Positions 12,050-23,802 of a stretch of DNA of 64,000 nucleotides are shown here, piece after piece. Every line of letters starts with the position of its first letter. Within the stretch, counting starts at the first letter, position 1. This DNA is from Argopecten irradians (taxonomy: Eukaryota > Mollusca > Bivalvia > Pectinida > Pectinidae), in the NCBI RefSeq assembly GCF_041381155.1, contig NC_091134.1, positions 9,704,755 to 9,768,754 of the forward strand. Reading direction: 5' to 3'. Position numbers and translations under genes: made by a program. Below the pieces are notes generated by a model. The model ran no database searches. It saw only the letters and a program-made list of their open reading frames with translations, and was not told the origin of the DNA.

Positions 12050-13500
12050 TGGTACCTTATTTATATCTCCTTTCCTATTTTCAATATACCTTGATGACTT
12101 GAAATCTTATCTGGCGGAAAAAGAATGTTAATTGTCTGACAACTATTGACAAATTATTTACAGATAATATTGAAATGTATCCCAAACTTTTATCATTTTA
12201 TATGGCGATGACACTGTCCTACAACAAATGTTAAACGGATTTGAATAATATTGCATTACATTATTGCATTACATGGAAATTATAATCTAATATATCAGAA
12301 AGATAAAAGTTGTAATATTCTCAAAACGTAAATTGCCCAACAACACCAGTTTACGTTATGGGATATAGAATTATTTTGATAAGAAGGGTATACATATCTA
12401 TGTATATTTTTTAACATTAATGGTAGCGTTTTTAAAGAAAAGGAAAAAACTGCTGAACAAACAATTAAATCAGTGTCTACTATTTTTAAGAAACAAAGGA
12501 ATGTATCCCTTCCTGTTGATTTTAAACTGAAAATATTTTAGTCACTTGTAATGCCAGTTTTATTATACTCATCAGAAGTATGGGGATTTGAAAATACAAA
12601 TATTGTAGAAAAAATCATTTGTAATTTCCTCAAGTTAAAAAAGTGTATAAAACAATTCATGGTTTATGGCGAGCTAACAAGATACCCAATTGATATTGGA
12701 ATAAAATGTAGAATGATTACTTTTTGGCATAATGTATACTTAACATGAAAATAGACCATACGTTTTTAGCTCGCCTATTCGAAGAATAGGGGGAGCTAAT
12801 GTTGTCACCCCGGCGTCAGCGTTGGCGTCCCATTTCACGTTAAAGTTTTTGAGCAAGCTTCTGTTTCGTCAATTGTTTAAGCTTAAGTCATCATAAATGT
12901 TTCTGATTTTATTTTCCAAATGTGTATGGATGCTGAACGTGATAATACAACCAATTTGGGGCCCTTTAGGGTTTTTTTGAGTCTGTTAATTTGTCATATT
13001 TCACGTTAAAGTTTTTGAGCAAGTTTCTATTTTGTCTATTGTTTAAGCTTAAGTCATCATAAATGTTTATGATTTTATTTTCATAATGTGTATGGATGCT
13101 GAACGTGATAATACAACCAATTTGGGGCCCTTTAGTTTTTTTTTAGTCTGTTAATTTGTCATACTTCCATGTTTAAATAGTAAATACTTGAACAACAACT
13201 TCTTCTGAATAGGCAAGCTTTGCTGTTCTCCGACAGCTCTTGTTTAAATGGCTGTAAGATGTTTAAGATATTTTATCAGAGCTAGTTTAAATCATGTTTG
13301 GATATATCAATCAACTTGCTGTTTTACAAAAGACTAATTACAAAAACTTGTTAAAAGTAGACCAATTGACCAGTTTATTCAGAAATGGTATGACTATATT
13401 GATAAGTCTTCTTGAGGACTGACATATTCTATATTTAAGACATTTTGGCATAGAAAAAATATGCCTCTTGTCTGTCTCTGCTGCAAAACAATACTTGTTA
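12050..13500 (+). mobile_element. Second, different LINE fragment, interrupted
   Basis: Translating around 12,065-12,130 gives SPFLFSIYLDDLKSYL, the reverse-transcriptase block before the active site, and 12,201-12,221 gives YGDDTVL, the catalytic box. Downstream, 12,551-12,748 reads MPVLLYSSEVWGFENTN and then YGELTRYPIDIGIKCRMITF, a C-terminal block common in invertebrate LINEs. The homology resumes after an insertion, with IMFGYINQ (about 13,295) and DQFIQKWYDYIDKSS (about 13,363-13,410). Multiple stops and frame changes show it is dead, and both the 5' region and the true 3' end are missing. The family differs from the LINE at 7.8-10.8 kb. The left limit is set by the first recognisable block. 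Confidence 0.8.
12770..13245 (+). mobile_element. TAGCTCGCC-type element inserted in the LINE
   Basis: It begins TAGCTCGCCTATTCGAAGAA and GGGGGAGCTAATGTTGTCAC, then carries two nearly identical copies of a 166-bp unit (TTTCACGTTAAAGTTTTTGA at about 12,833 and 12,999). It ends with GAATAGGCAAGCTTTGCTGT and ACAGCTCTTG. LINE sequence lies on both sides, so this is an insertion younger than the LINE. No coding. It resembles the TAGCTCACC elements of this window in having a fixed head, internal tandem units and a distinct tail. Confidence 0.75.
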
Positions 13501-13509
13501 ACTGATACT

Positions 13510-15700
13510 TTGGTCCCAGGAACTTAATGAGAATAGCAATTCAGAATGGATATTTTAATTGACATCAAATTAACAAGGAAAAGGTTAAATATGCTATAAA
13601 GTCATTTGGCATATAACACCATAGGAAATATTAGAATGGGCTCCTAAGAGTTTAGTATATGTTTCTTATTTAACACCTTGGTGTCCAAGGAATCCTCAAA
13701 AGTCCAAACTGGAAGGAACACTAGCAAACTTTATTTCTTATTGTCCAAAAAAATGTTGACTTTAGAAATATATCCTCCAATCATTGAGACCGAGCCATTT
13801 AGTACTTTCAGTACTTTGATTTTTTAGTGAATATCTTTAGTTATTTTAATAACATCATAATAATAGTTTGATAAGTTCAGTTTCATTATCTTCACGAACT
13901 TTAAGCTTTCGTTTCTTATCTAATGATTATTCACACACACTAAATTATCTTAAAGCTACAATGCTGCTGACGATCGCCTATTGTTAAAAAAAAAAACAGA
14001 AAAAAAATGATATTAAAGATAGTAGAAAAAAAAACTTGACGGATATATATCTCTACTGGTTTCAATAAATTGGATTGTAGATTAAACTTCAACCTATTTG
14101 AGTTTTATGTATTTTCGCTGGTTACATTCATGGCTTTTTCAAATGCTAACTCTAACTTTAATATACGTCTGTCGGCCTTTTCAACGAGATTTTACAATGT
14201 CGCAGGTATCTTGGGCGCAGATCTACATCCGTGTGCACAAGAAAGAAATCTGCTTTTGTACTAATTAACATTGAATTTGGGCTGTAAAACAGTCTGTAAT
14301 TAGTAGAGTTTTTCTTTACTAAACATTATACATTTTGTATTATTTACATGTAACATGTAGAAATTAATAACTTAACGCTCTCTTTTTATCTGATTAATAC
14401 TTAATTAAAAGACACGAGCTACAAAAGTACTATGAAATTAATTTTCATTGATGATTCGTTTCAAATGTTCACCTTAATTATCTTTAGATGTTTTTTATGC
14501 AAAATCATTACTCGATCAAGTATGACAATATTGTGATTCATCCTTTTTAAACGATTCATTTGATATGATCTATGAATAACTCGTCTTTATGAATAAGATG
14601 TCATCCTTATTATGCAATAATTCAGTCCGTAAAGGAAGGTCATTTCCCAGAAAATATAAACAACATGTACGTAAATTTGTTTGTATTAGTAAACAAGAAT
14701 TATCACGTGACTTGTAAATGTGTGGGGGAATTCCCCAAAGTTTCCATTTGTATGACTCATATGATACAATAAACGCGTACAAGTGTAAATAATTTAATTC
14801 ACTTTTTATTAGGATCGGTGTCTGTCTCTATTCATATGTTGTTGTAAATGAGTATTTATGAACATACTACACATAATGTAGTCATACAATATATGATCAC
14901 TCCTCAAAATAGGTAAAGGGAAAGCAATTACTGGCTCTAATTGTAATTTGCAAATGTATGTACATGTAGTTATATACTTTAGTACAGTATAACATAGTTA
15001 AGTTCATCAGTTTGTCGTCATTATTGAAAATTGTCGATTATAAACATAATGTTAGCTTGTAAAACACATGACGATATCACTAAGATACACGAATGTTTCT
15101 GCGACACTCTTCCAGGCTTCTAGGTCATGTTAATTCGACTAATTTAACTGCACCGTACGTTTATATGTAAACATACTTCGTCATATGTAATGTAGACAAA
15201 CCACAACATGCAGGACACTTGGATGTCGCACATGTATCTTGTAACAGACGTAACACATTAAAAATCACAGATAAATATAATTCGAAAAAATGATACTGTT
15301 AAATACTGAAACTATAAGTGATTATTTTTGCAATTATGCAGCGAATTGCTATGGTGGCAAACATTCAATCCGTGACATGTTGCGAAATTTAATGTGATAA
15401 TTTAACCTTAAGCCAGGTCGCAAACTTGTTTCAGTTTAAAAAAAAAAAAAAAGAGAAAATTTTGACCCGCATGAATAACAGAAACTGTAACACGTGTAAA
15501 AGTGTAATTCTTAAAAGGTTAACGTCTTTTACATGTGCTTTATTAAATTACTTAATTTGTAATCGAGAAAAATATGAGTCATTTGCGGTATAATACAAAA
15601 ATATCATATTAATAGCAAAAATGTTGATATTCTTATTTTCATACCAATTTTTAACAGCGAATATATGACATATGTGCTTTATGGCATTATGCATGTACAG
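13510..15700. other. Intergenic, nothing recognised
   Basis: AT-rich DNA with short poly(A) runs (about 13,985-14,035 and 15,438-15,455). No motif-bearing frame, RNA gene or repeat boundary found. Confidence 0.45.
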
Positions 15701-15710
15701 TAGCTTTATG

Positions 15711-16150
15711 ACTGGAAGACCATAAAGGCCTATTTTTTTCAAAAATTGCCATAATTTTCAAAATAGGCTTAATATAGAAAATGACCTAATAATCAGAAAA
15801 ATCTAATTCTGAGCAAACTGGTCTAAAATAACCACCATGGTACTAATTTCCATGACCCCGGTCTAATATTACAGCAGCGGTCTAATTTTCAGTGATGAGT
15901 CTAATTTTCAGTGACCGGGTCTAATTTTCAGTGATGGGTCTAATTTTCAGTAACCGGTCTAATGTTGGTGACCACATACAGTCTAATATTCCAGCGGAAG
16001 TCTAATTTTCAGTGATGGGTCTAATTTGACCGGTCTAATTTTGGTGACCACAGTCTAATATTGCAGCTGTGATCTAATTTTCAGTGGCGGGTCAAATTTT
16101 GATGACCCAAGTCTAAATTTCATAGTGGTGGTCTAATTTTCAGTGAGTGT
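15711..16150 (+). repeat. Left inverted arm with GTCTAATTTTCAG motif array
   Basis: The first ~110 bp is unique TIR sequence. Then come about 15 motif units, alternating between full forms (GTCTAATTTTCAGTGATGG) and variants such as GTCTAATATTACAGC and GTCTAATTTTGGTGACC. The same order of variants is seen, reversed, in the right arm. The array is directly repeated within the arm and inverted between arms. Confidence 0.85.
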
Positions 16151-17630
16151 AGTCTGCGGATGAGGCTTGCACATTTTTAGCTAAATAAAGGTCATATTCA
16201 TTATCCAATGAGTATTTAACTCATATTGAGAAACCGATTAAGTTCTTGTTGTAAACATGAATTCTTGGAAGTATACTTGTATAGCTAATAAGCCCTATAA
16301 AGCGGTCGTAAGCTACATTACAGACGATACACTATTATTATTATATGTCAGCTACAGACGATACACTATTATTATTATGTCATTATATTACCCAAGACCC
16401 GACCCGGGTAGTCTGATGTCTCCTAGTTAAACTCACTTTATAAAATTGTTACACTTTCATGATATATGGCATGAAGCAAGGATTTATAAGTGAGAAGGAT
16501 TCATCGCTGTCCCTTTACATTACTAAACACCACGCGCGATGTCTATGAACCGGGAATACAAATCATTTTTCTCAACAAATACTTGTCTTATCGAGTCAAA
16601 CAAAACATGTAAAGTTTATTTAATTTCACAACGTTTATTACTTGCTTTAAGGACGGAAGATTTAGAAGCTATGTCTTAAATTTTCATTTAAAAAATACGA
16701 CAACTTATGAAATGACGGCCCGCTTCAGAAAGTAAGACGGTAACCCTCGCACCCGCAAGCTACATCAAAGGCTGCGCCGACGGATATCAAGGGAAAATCA
16801 GTCGTCGCCCAACGTCACGATCAGTGCACAAACACAAAAGCTTCTGCGTTGTATTCCTCTCATACGCGTCCTTGATATAAATAATTATGTCTGACAATGT
16901 ACATGTATCTTAAGAGCAAATTTCATTTCATTGCTTATTTACCAATATACATGTACATACGCTATTAGCTGCAATATTGTAGCTCAAAAGACTTTTTGAT
17001 AGAAAATGGTGTCGTCTTTAGAGCTACAATTGGTGCCTATTATTGCTAATGGAGCAAAGTAATGATTATGCAAACCATTATAAAACGTTTGTTTGCATTT
17101 TTATCGTACTTGTTTGATATCGCTTACCTACTAGGCAATAAAACTGAACCACATAAAATATAAAATTCTCATCGAGGCATTATTTTTTTACATAATACAT
17201 ATGAAGGTCTTTCTGAAGGGAATTTATACGGCAAGTCCACAAATTGTGAATTTGACGTCTTGTGAGTGGTACGGTAGATATTAAGAATGGTAGTTATGTT
17301 TGTTTTAGACAAAAAATAATATGTAAATGTATGTATACGCATAAAATAATTGGTAACCTACAAAAAAGTATAGAGAACTATGCACATCTAATACGTATAC
17401 ATGGTGATCCCTTTAGACAAGTATTTATAAGCTCATATACGTCCTTGCTTTAGACTATGTAATTAGCATTAGTCCAGTTGCAATGCTTCGTAATATATTC
17501 ATATAATCATATCATCATCCTAATTGGTCAAGAAGCTTACAGCTAAACAAATCGAGGATCAGGTATAATTGTGTGTGTGTGTGTATATATATATATAGTT
17601 GTAAATTATCATAGCCCATAACACAAATAT
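16151..17630. other. Interior of outer unit, left side, non-coding
   Basis: No recognisable protein. It contains a 37-bp-scale tandem duplication (CAGACGATACACTATTATTA at about 16,321 and 16,355), a GT/AT microsatellite at about 17,571-17,597, and two copies of a GGATTTATAAG-type motif (about 16,476 and 17,421), which also occurs just outside the right arm. Confidence 0.45.
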
Positions 17631-17640
17631 TCACTAGTAC
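17631..17640 (+). repeat. 10-bp target duplication, left
   Basis: TCACTAGTAC, identical to 18,676-18,685 on the other side of foldback copy 1. Confidence 0.85.
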
Positions 17641-18675
17641 CACAGGTGTTCGTTTCTAATATAAGTATAAGTATAATACTGGGTCAAGGTCTATAACTCG
17701 GCCGGCCATATAACACTACCCAATTTCAGAAAAAGTATGATTATTAACCAACCGTATAGGATATAATAATAGGAATACTCTCAATCGACAGCCAGATAAT
17801 TTATCTTTATTTTGGTATATGATACAATATATATCATGCCGTATTAATGTCACTAGGTATCCAAAAACATCGGAAAACAGCCAGATTTCAACTGGTCGGA
17901 CACTGTGGTGTCCTCCGATGAACACGCCAGGGCTCTAATGGGTAGCTCAAAAACCACTGCATGTCAACACTTCAGCGTCATAAGAATGAAAGTTTGGTAG
18001 AAAACAAACTTACCGGTTAGTAAATCCCTGGATAAATACCATCCATTTGCCTAACGTAGCCCTTTGAAATTTCCGATTGAAAAAAATTATGTCTCTAGCC
18101 GCCATGTAAGTATGTGTGCAGTAGATTTGTTTTGTCGGCGTTGATTGGCTCTCGAAAATTAATTGACCAATCAACGCCGAGAAAACAAATGTACTACACA
18201 CATATCAACATGACGGCTAGAGACACACATTTTTTCAATCGGAAATTTCAAAAGGCTGTATTGCGCAAATGGATGGTACATAGATAAACACTAACATACC
18301 GGTAAGTTTGTTTTTTTTACCAAACTTTAATTCCTATGAAGCTGAAGTGTTGACATGCAGTGGTTTTTGAACTACCCATTAGAGCCCTAGCGTGTTTATC
18401 GGAGGACACCACAGTGTCCGACCAGTTGAAATCTGGCTGTTTTCCGATGTTTCTGGATACCTAGTGACATTTATACGGCATGATATATATTGTATCATAT
18501 ACCAAATTAAAGATAAATTATCTGGCTGTCGATTGAGAGTATTTCTATTATTATATCCTATACGGTTGGATAATAATCATACTTTTTCTGAAATTGGGTA
18601 GTGTTATATGGCCGGCCGAGTTATAGACCTTGACCCAGTATTATACTTATACTTATATTAGAAACGAACACCTGT
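17641..18675. mobile_element. Foldback element, copy 1 (full-length palindrome)
   Basis: A 1035-bp element with arms of about 500 bp that pair along their whole length around a short AT-rich loop near 18,150-18,166. The ends are CACAGGTGTTCGTTTC and GAAACGAACACCTGT. A perfect 10-bp direct repeat TCACTAGTAC flanks it (17,631-17,640 and 18,676-18,685), which is strong evidence of transposition. Very long inverted repeats plus a 9-10 bp target duplication is the pattern of foldback and Mutator-like elements. There is no coding capacity. A 70-codon open frame on each arm is merely the same palindromic sequence read twice. Confidence 0.85.
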
Positions 18676-18685
18676 TCACTAGTAC
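18676..18685 (+). repeat. 10-bp target duplication, right
   Basis: TCACTAGTAC, identical to 17,631-17,640. Confidence 0.85.
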
Positions 18686-18699
18686 ACTACAAAACAGCC

Positions 18700-18900
18700 C
18701 ACTGCCGGTGTAACGTTGAAAATGGACCTCCGTTGAAAATTGACCTCGGGTCAGTTTTCAACGTTGAAAACGGACCCCGAATGCCGTTGAAAATTGACAG
18801 TGTCTAGGGTCAATTTTCAACGGAAGGTCTGTTGAAAAATGACCGTTGAAAAATGACCTTGGCAAACTATCAACGGATGGTCTTTTAAAAACTGACCCTT
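18700..18900 (+). repeat. Left CCGTTGAAAA motif cluster
   Basis: About eight units of GTTGAAAA with flanking GACC, in both orientations. The head-to-head doublet TTTTCAACGTTGAAAA falls at about 18,753-18,768. Confidence 0.8.
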
Positions 18901-19276
18901 GTACATTCACACATATAGCTGTTGCACAAACATGATTCTCGAATTCCGTTATCGCCATTCCTAAAATAAGCGACCCTTCTGTGCTGGTATTTAAATTATG
19001 TAATTACCGCGATTTGAATTGAAATTTGGTATCGTTATCATCGTAACAAATACCTCATTTAAATATTTTAGGTACTTGTATGTTTATTATGGAGAATACG
19101 GCACTACAAAACTTTTATTTTTCTATAGTCATTTTGTCCGTCCGTGTAGATAATGTTAATTTAATTGTTCTCAAACTGAGGAAATACTATATAACACTGA
19201 GGTAACGTAGGAAATAAAAAGGAATGCTGTTATAAACTGCATGCAAAGTTTGTACTATGTGGTGTTTCACTTCCTA
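18901..19276. other. Inner-unit interior, nothing recognised
   Basis: AT-rich DNA between the motif cluster and foldback copy 2. No coding or repeat structure seen. Confidence 0.4.
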
Positions 19277-19283
19277 GTACTAG

Positions 19284-20321
19284 CACAGGTGTTCGTTTCT
19301 AATATAAGTATAAGTATAATACTGGGTCAAGGTCTATAACTCGGCCGGCCATATAACACTACCCAATTTCAGAAAAAGTATGATTATTATCCAACCGTAT
19401 AGGATATAATAATAGAAATACTCTCAATCGACAGCCAGATAATTTATCTTTAATTTGGTATATGATACAATATATATCATGCCGTATAAATGTCACTAGG
19501 TATCCAGAAACATCGGAAAACAGCCAGATTTCAACTGGTCGGACACTGTGGTGTCCTCCGATAAACACGCTAGGGCTCTAATGGGTAGTTCAAAAACCAC
19601 TGCATGTCAACACTTCAGCTTCATAGGAATTAAAGTTTGGTAAAAAAAAAAAAAACTTACCGGTATGTTAGTGTTTATCTATGTACCATCCATTTGCGCA
19701 ATACAGCCTTTTGAAATTTCCGATTGAAAAAATGTGTGTCTCTAGCCGTCATGTTGATATGTGTGTAGTACATTTGTTTTCTCGGCGTTGATTGGTCAAT
19801 TAATTTTCGAGAGCCAATCAACGCCGACAAAACAAATCTACTGCACACATACTTACATGGCGGCTAGAGACATAATTTTTTTCAATCGGAAATTTCAAAG
19901 GGCTACGTTAGGCAAATGGATGGTATTTATCCAGGGATTTACTAACCGGTAAGTTTGTTTTCTACCAAACTTTCATTCTTATGACGCTGAAGTGTTGACA
20001 TGCAGTGGTTTTTGAGCTACCCATTAGAGCCCTGGCGTGTTCATCGGAGGACACCACAGTGTCCGACCAGTTGAAATCTGGCTGTTTTCCGATGTTTTTG
20101 GATACCTAGTGACATTAATACGGCATGATATATATTGTATCATATACCAAAATAAAGATAAATTATCTGGCTGTCGATTGAGAGTATTCCTATTATTATA
20201 TCCTATACGGTTGGTTAATAATCATACTTTTTCTGAAATTGGGTAGTGTTATATGGCCGGCCGAGTTATAGACCTTGACCCAGTATTATACTTATACTTA
20301 TATTAGAAACGAACACCTGTG
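19284..20321. mobile_element. Foldback element, copy 2, opposite orientation
   Basis: A 1038-bp near-identical copy of the element at 17,641-18,675, reversed: features that distinguish the two arms (GTTAACC-type versus GATAACC-type bases, and the TGTTAGTGTTTATCTATG segment) sit on the opposite sides. It is flanked by GTACTAG on both sides (19,277-19,283 and 20,322-20,328), the reverse complement of the CTAGTAC core in the copy 1 target. Together the two copies form a 2.7-kb inverted repeat with a ~600-bp spacer. Non-coding. It lies within the CCGTTGAAAA unit and so is younger than it. Confidence 0.85.
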
Positions 20322-20328
20322 GTACTAG

Positions 20329-20490
20329 TGGATAGTGTTACAAAACTATATTTATGGGATATCATTAATTTGTTTCTCAATGATTTTTTATGATTATGTT
20401 TTCGACGATATTACGTTTTTCAGGTATTCAGTAATTGTTAATATATATTTACTCCCTGCAATACAAGAGTACGTGTATTATATATAGATC
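20329..20490. other. Short spacer before the satellite
   Basis: AT-rich, no structure recognised. Confidence 0.35.
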
Positions 20491-20494
20491 TGCG

Positions 20495-22360
20495 TATGGA
20501 TCAGTTATGTTGTGTTCTGCGTATGGTTGTGTTGTGTTGTGTTTTGTGGTTGTGTTTTTTGGTGTTGTGTGGTGTTGTAGTGTGTTGTTGTGTGATGTTG
20601 TGTTGTTGTGTGTTGTGTTGTTATGCGTGGTTGTGTAATGTAATTGTGTTGTATGTTATTGGTGTGTTGTTGTGTTGTTGTATGTTGTGTGGCTGTGTTT
20701 GTGCTGTGTTGTTGTGTGTTGTTGTGTTATGTGATGTGTTGTTGTGTGATGTTTTGTTGTGTGATTTTGTGTTGTGTTATATTGTGTGATGTTGTGTTGT
20801 GTGATGTTGTGTCGTTGTGTGTTGTGTTGTGTTGTTATGTGTGGTTGTGTAATGTTATTGTGTTTTGTGTTATTGATGTGCTGTTGTGTTGTGTGTTGCT
20901 GTATGCTGTTCGGATGTGTTTTTGTGTTGTGTTGTTGTGTGTTGTTGTTCCGTGTTGTGTATGTGTAATGTGTTGTTGTGTGATGTTTTTGTGATTATTG
21001 TTGCGTTATGTTGTGTTGTTGTTAGGTGTTGTGTTGTTGTGTATTGTTGTGTTGTTGTTAGGTGGTGCTGTATTGTTGTTGTGTGGTGTAATGGTTGTGT
21101 TTTGTGTTGTTGTGTTGTGTGATGTGTCGTTGTGTGATGTTGTCGTGTGTTGTGTTGTTGTGTATTATTGCGTTGTGTTGTTTTTGGGTGGTGTTGTATT
21201 GTTGTTTCGTGATTGTGTGTTGTGGTTGTGTTGTGTGTTGAGTTATGTGTTGTTGTTTGGTGTTTTGTTGTTATGTTGTGTTGTGAAATGTAATTGTGTT
21301 GTGTGTTATTGGTGTGTTGTTGTGTTGTGTGTTGTTGTATGCTGCGTGGCTGTGTTTGTGTTGTTTTTGTGTTGTTGTTGGTGATGTGTTGTTGTGTGAT
21401 GTTTTGTTGCGTGATTTTGTGTTGTGTTATGTTGTGTGATGTTGTGTTGTGTGATGTTGTGTCGTTGTGTGTTGTGTTGTGTTGTTATGTGTGGTTGTGT
21501 AATGTTATTGTGTTGTGTGTTATTGATGTGTTGTTGTGTTGTTGTATGCTGTTCGGATGTGTTTTGTGTTGTGTTGTGTTGTGTTGTTGTGTGTTGTTGT
21601 TCCGTGTATGTGTAATGTGTTGTTGTGTGATGTTTTTGTGATGTATTGTTGCGTTATGTTGTGTTGTTGTTAGGTGGTGCTGTATTGTTGTTGTGTGGTG
21701 TAGTGGTTGTGTTTTGTGTTGTGTGTGTTGTGTGATGTGTTGTTGTGTGAAGATGTGTTGTGTGATGATGTGTGTTGTGTGATGTTGTCGTGTGTTGTGT
21801 TGTTGTGTATTATTGTGTTGTGTTGTTTTTGGGTGGTGTTGTATTGTTGTTTCGTGGTTGTGTGTTGTGGTTGTGCTGTTTGTTGAGTTATGTGTTGTTG
21901 TTTGGTGTTTTGTTGTTATGTTGTGTTGTTGTGGTGTTGTGCGTTGTTGGTTGGTGGTGTTATGTTGTTGTTGCGTGTTTGTGTGATGTGTTGTTGTGTT
22001 ATGTTGTATTGTGTGATGTTGTGTTGTGTGGTGTTGTTGGATGTTGTTGTATTGGTGTTTCGTGGTTGTGTGTTGTGGTGTGGTTGTGTTGTATGATGTT
22101 TTGTTGTGTCGTGTTGTTGTGTAATGTTGTCTTGTATTGTGTGGTTGTGTGATGTTGTGTTCAGTGTGATGCGTTGTTGTGTTGTGTGATGTTATGTTAT
22201 GTGAGGTTGTGTTGTGTGGAGTTGTGTTATTTTGTTGTGTTTTGTTGTGTGGTGTGATGTGTTGTGTGGTGTTTTTGTAGTGTTGTTGTGTTGTTGGTGT
22301 GTTGATGTGCTGTGTGATGCTGTGTAGTTTCATGGTGTTGTGGTGTCGTGTTGTGTTGTG
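20495..22360 (+). repeat. G/T-strand satellite (TGTTG/TGATG units), ~645-bp higher-order period
   Basis: The plus strand is almost entirely TGTTGTG, TGATG, TGGTTG and similar words and is nearly devoid of C. Longer blocks recur at an offset of about 645-650 bp: TTGTGTGTTATTGATGTG-type and TTGTCGTGTGTTGTGTTGTT-type blocks (near 21,139 and 21,783), and the GTGTAATGTAATTGTGTTG type (near 20,633 and 21,283). The array therefore has about two to three higher-order copies. The many long open frames, Cys/Val/Leu-rich on plus and His/Thr/Asn/Gln-rich on minus, follow from the composition and are not genes. Confidence 0.9.
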
Positions 22361-22379
22361 TAAAAACGAGTTCTTATGG

Positions 22380-22519
22380 GATCAATTTTCAACGGGTCGG
22401 TGTAAAAAGTGCGTTTAAAGTTCAGTTTTCAACGGTTTTCGGGGTCATTTTTCAACGTTGAAAAATGACCCGAGGTCAGTTTTCAACGGGGGTCCATTTT
22501 CAACATTACACCGGTAATG
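22380..22519 (-). repeat. Right CCGTTGAAAA motif cluster
   Basis: About six units, mostly as TTTTCAACGG, mirroring the left end of the inner unit and ending in ACACCGGTAATG. Confidence 0.8.
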
Positions 22520-23698
22520 ACGCCACATTCGGTTATTCCCCCCAAATCAGCAGTCTCATGAGTCGTTAAACAGGTACCAATTGATCAATTTTGAGGGCGG
22601 TATCTCGGTATAGTATCATTGTCAGAAAATTAAACAGAATAACATATCAAAACATAAGCGAGTCAACATGAGCGAGGTACTTCGACAGCGGTATCGTAAC
22701 TTACCCAGACCAAGGATGTATATGAGACTTAATTATAATAAGGCCATGCGATTTTTACGTTTTTTTTTTTCTTAATTAATTTAAACGGCGCTTTGATTTC
22801 AGCTTAATTTAAGTGTCCGAATGAGAACCAGAGAGACAGCGCATGGGCGATATCTTTTACTAAACTAAATCTGCCGATATGTTTGAAATTTTCTGATCCA
22901 TGTTACGTGTTTAGTGAATAAAAGGATAACATTAATTTATTAATTTTTGATTCATATCGAGAGATTCTGCACTATATATGTTTCTTCTGCATGTCCAACA
23001 AGTGACGTGTTCATAAACTTATTTTCAGCATATGTTTATACGCTTCCTTTGAAATATTTATTTCAATACATCCATGTTATAATGAAATGGCTCTGCATAC
23101 TCTAGTTAGTTGTATAACTTACGGAAATATAAATTTTGAAAATCACAACATGTGATGTCAAATATCAGTACATGGTGTCGCTGGTAGATCGCCGTGTGAC
23201 CAAGACAAGAGGGGGGGGTCATCCTCTTAGCACAGGATAATATCGTGATTGATTGACAGTCGTTCAAATGATCCACGTCATTGCAACTCACACGTATATT
23301 ATAAAGACATTGTACCTGAACATCTGGTCCAAGATGTTAAGATGTTAAGCATGACATGATGGATGATTAAAAGAAATACCTTTACCATACATATTGTTGT
23401 TGAACACCAAAATGTATTATTAAAACAATTTAAACTAGATCATTTAAATAAGTAGAGATAATCACTCATCGTAGTCCACACCAGGAATAAAAATCGAAAC
23501 AATTTTGCATTTGTTTTACAAAATTGCATCAGCAAATATAAGTATGAATTGTTTTCTATACAGAAACATCAACTTATAAATCCTTGAGACATAAATAATT
23601 TAATTACTATTTATATAAATGTTTTATAATATGAACATGTACTTAGCTATTGTGTACGGTGTATTATTACTTACCAAAATTTGACAAAATATAATAAC
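22520..23698. other. Interior of outer unit, right side, non-coding
   Basis: No recognised protein, RNA gene or repeat. Short frames here lack any motif. Confidence 0.4.
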
Positions 23699-23802
23699 CC
23701 AGGCGTCTGCTTCTGGCTTGATAAAAAATATAATAACCTACCTCTACTATAAAGTAGGGTTGGGAAATTGTATTTTTCCAAAACCAAATGCAGACGCCTG
23801 TG
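23699..23802. repeat. Imperfect palindrome at inner edge of right arm
   Basis: AGGCGTCTGC (about 23,702) pairs with GCAGACGCCT (about 23,791). The stem continues imperfectly to a loop near 23,745-23,757. It sits where the motif array of the right arm ends and has no counterpart of the same form at the left arm. Confidence 0.65.

Larger units (their letters stand above)
18700..22519. mobile_element. Inner unit with CCGTTGAAAA inverted ends
   Basis: The left end CACTGCCGGTGTAACGTTGA and the right end (read inward) CATTACCGGTGTAATGTTGA match. The inverted similarity continues for about 110 bp or more, including CTCGGGTCA and a CGTTGAAAA/TTTTCAACG doublet. Both ends are built from a CCGTTGAAAAYTGACC-like unit occurring in both orientations: about eight units on the left to 18,900 and about six on the right from 22,382. 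No target duplication is seen. The interior contains foldback copy 2 and the G/T satellite, with no transposase. The terminal CACTG and subterminal repeats recall CACTA/EnSpm elements, but that is a guess from form only. Confidence 0.7.

Noticed and set aside
14070-14264. 64-codon frame with a hydrophobic start
   Set aside because: Isolated, no conserved motif, and such lengths are expected by chance in AT-rich DNA.
15780-16150. CRISPR-like regular array
   Set aside because: Units are degenerate and ~18 bp apart with no constant repeat or unique spacers, and the array is mirrored at the far end of the unit. It is a subterminal transposon array in an animal genome.
17716-20246. Four copies of a 69-codon frame starting MFIGGHHSVRPVEIW
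   Set aside because: They are the same sequence in the arms of two palindromic elements. Conservation follows from recent copying of DNA, not from protein selection.
20496-22333. Many long open frames, up to 282 codons, rich in Cys/Val/Leu on plus and His/Thr/Asn/Gln on minus
   Set aside because: They come from the G/T satellite, where stop codons are rare by composition. No domain, no codon signal, several overlapping frames open at once.
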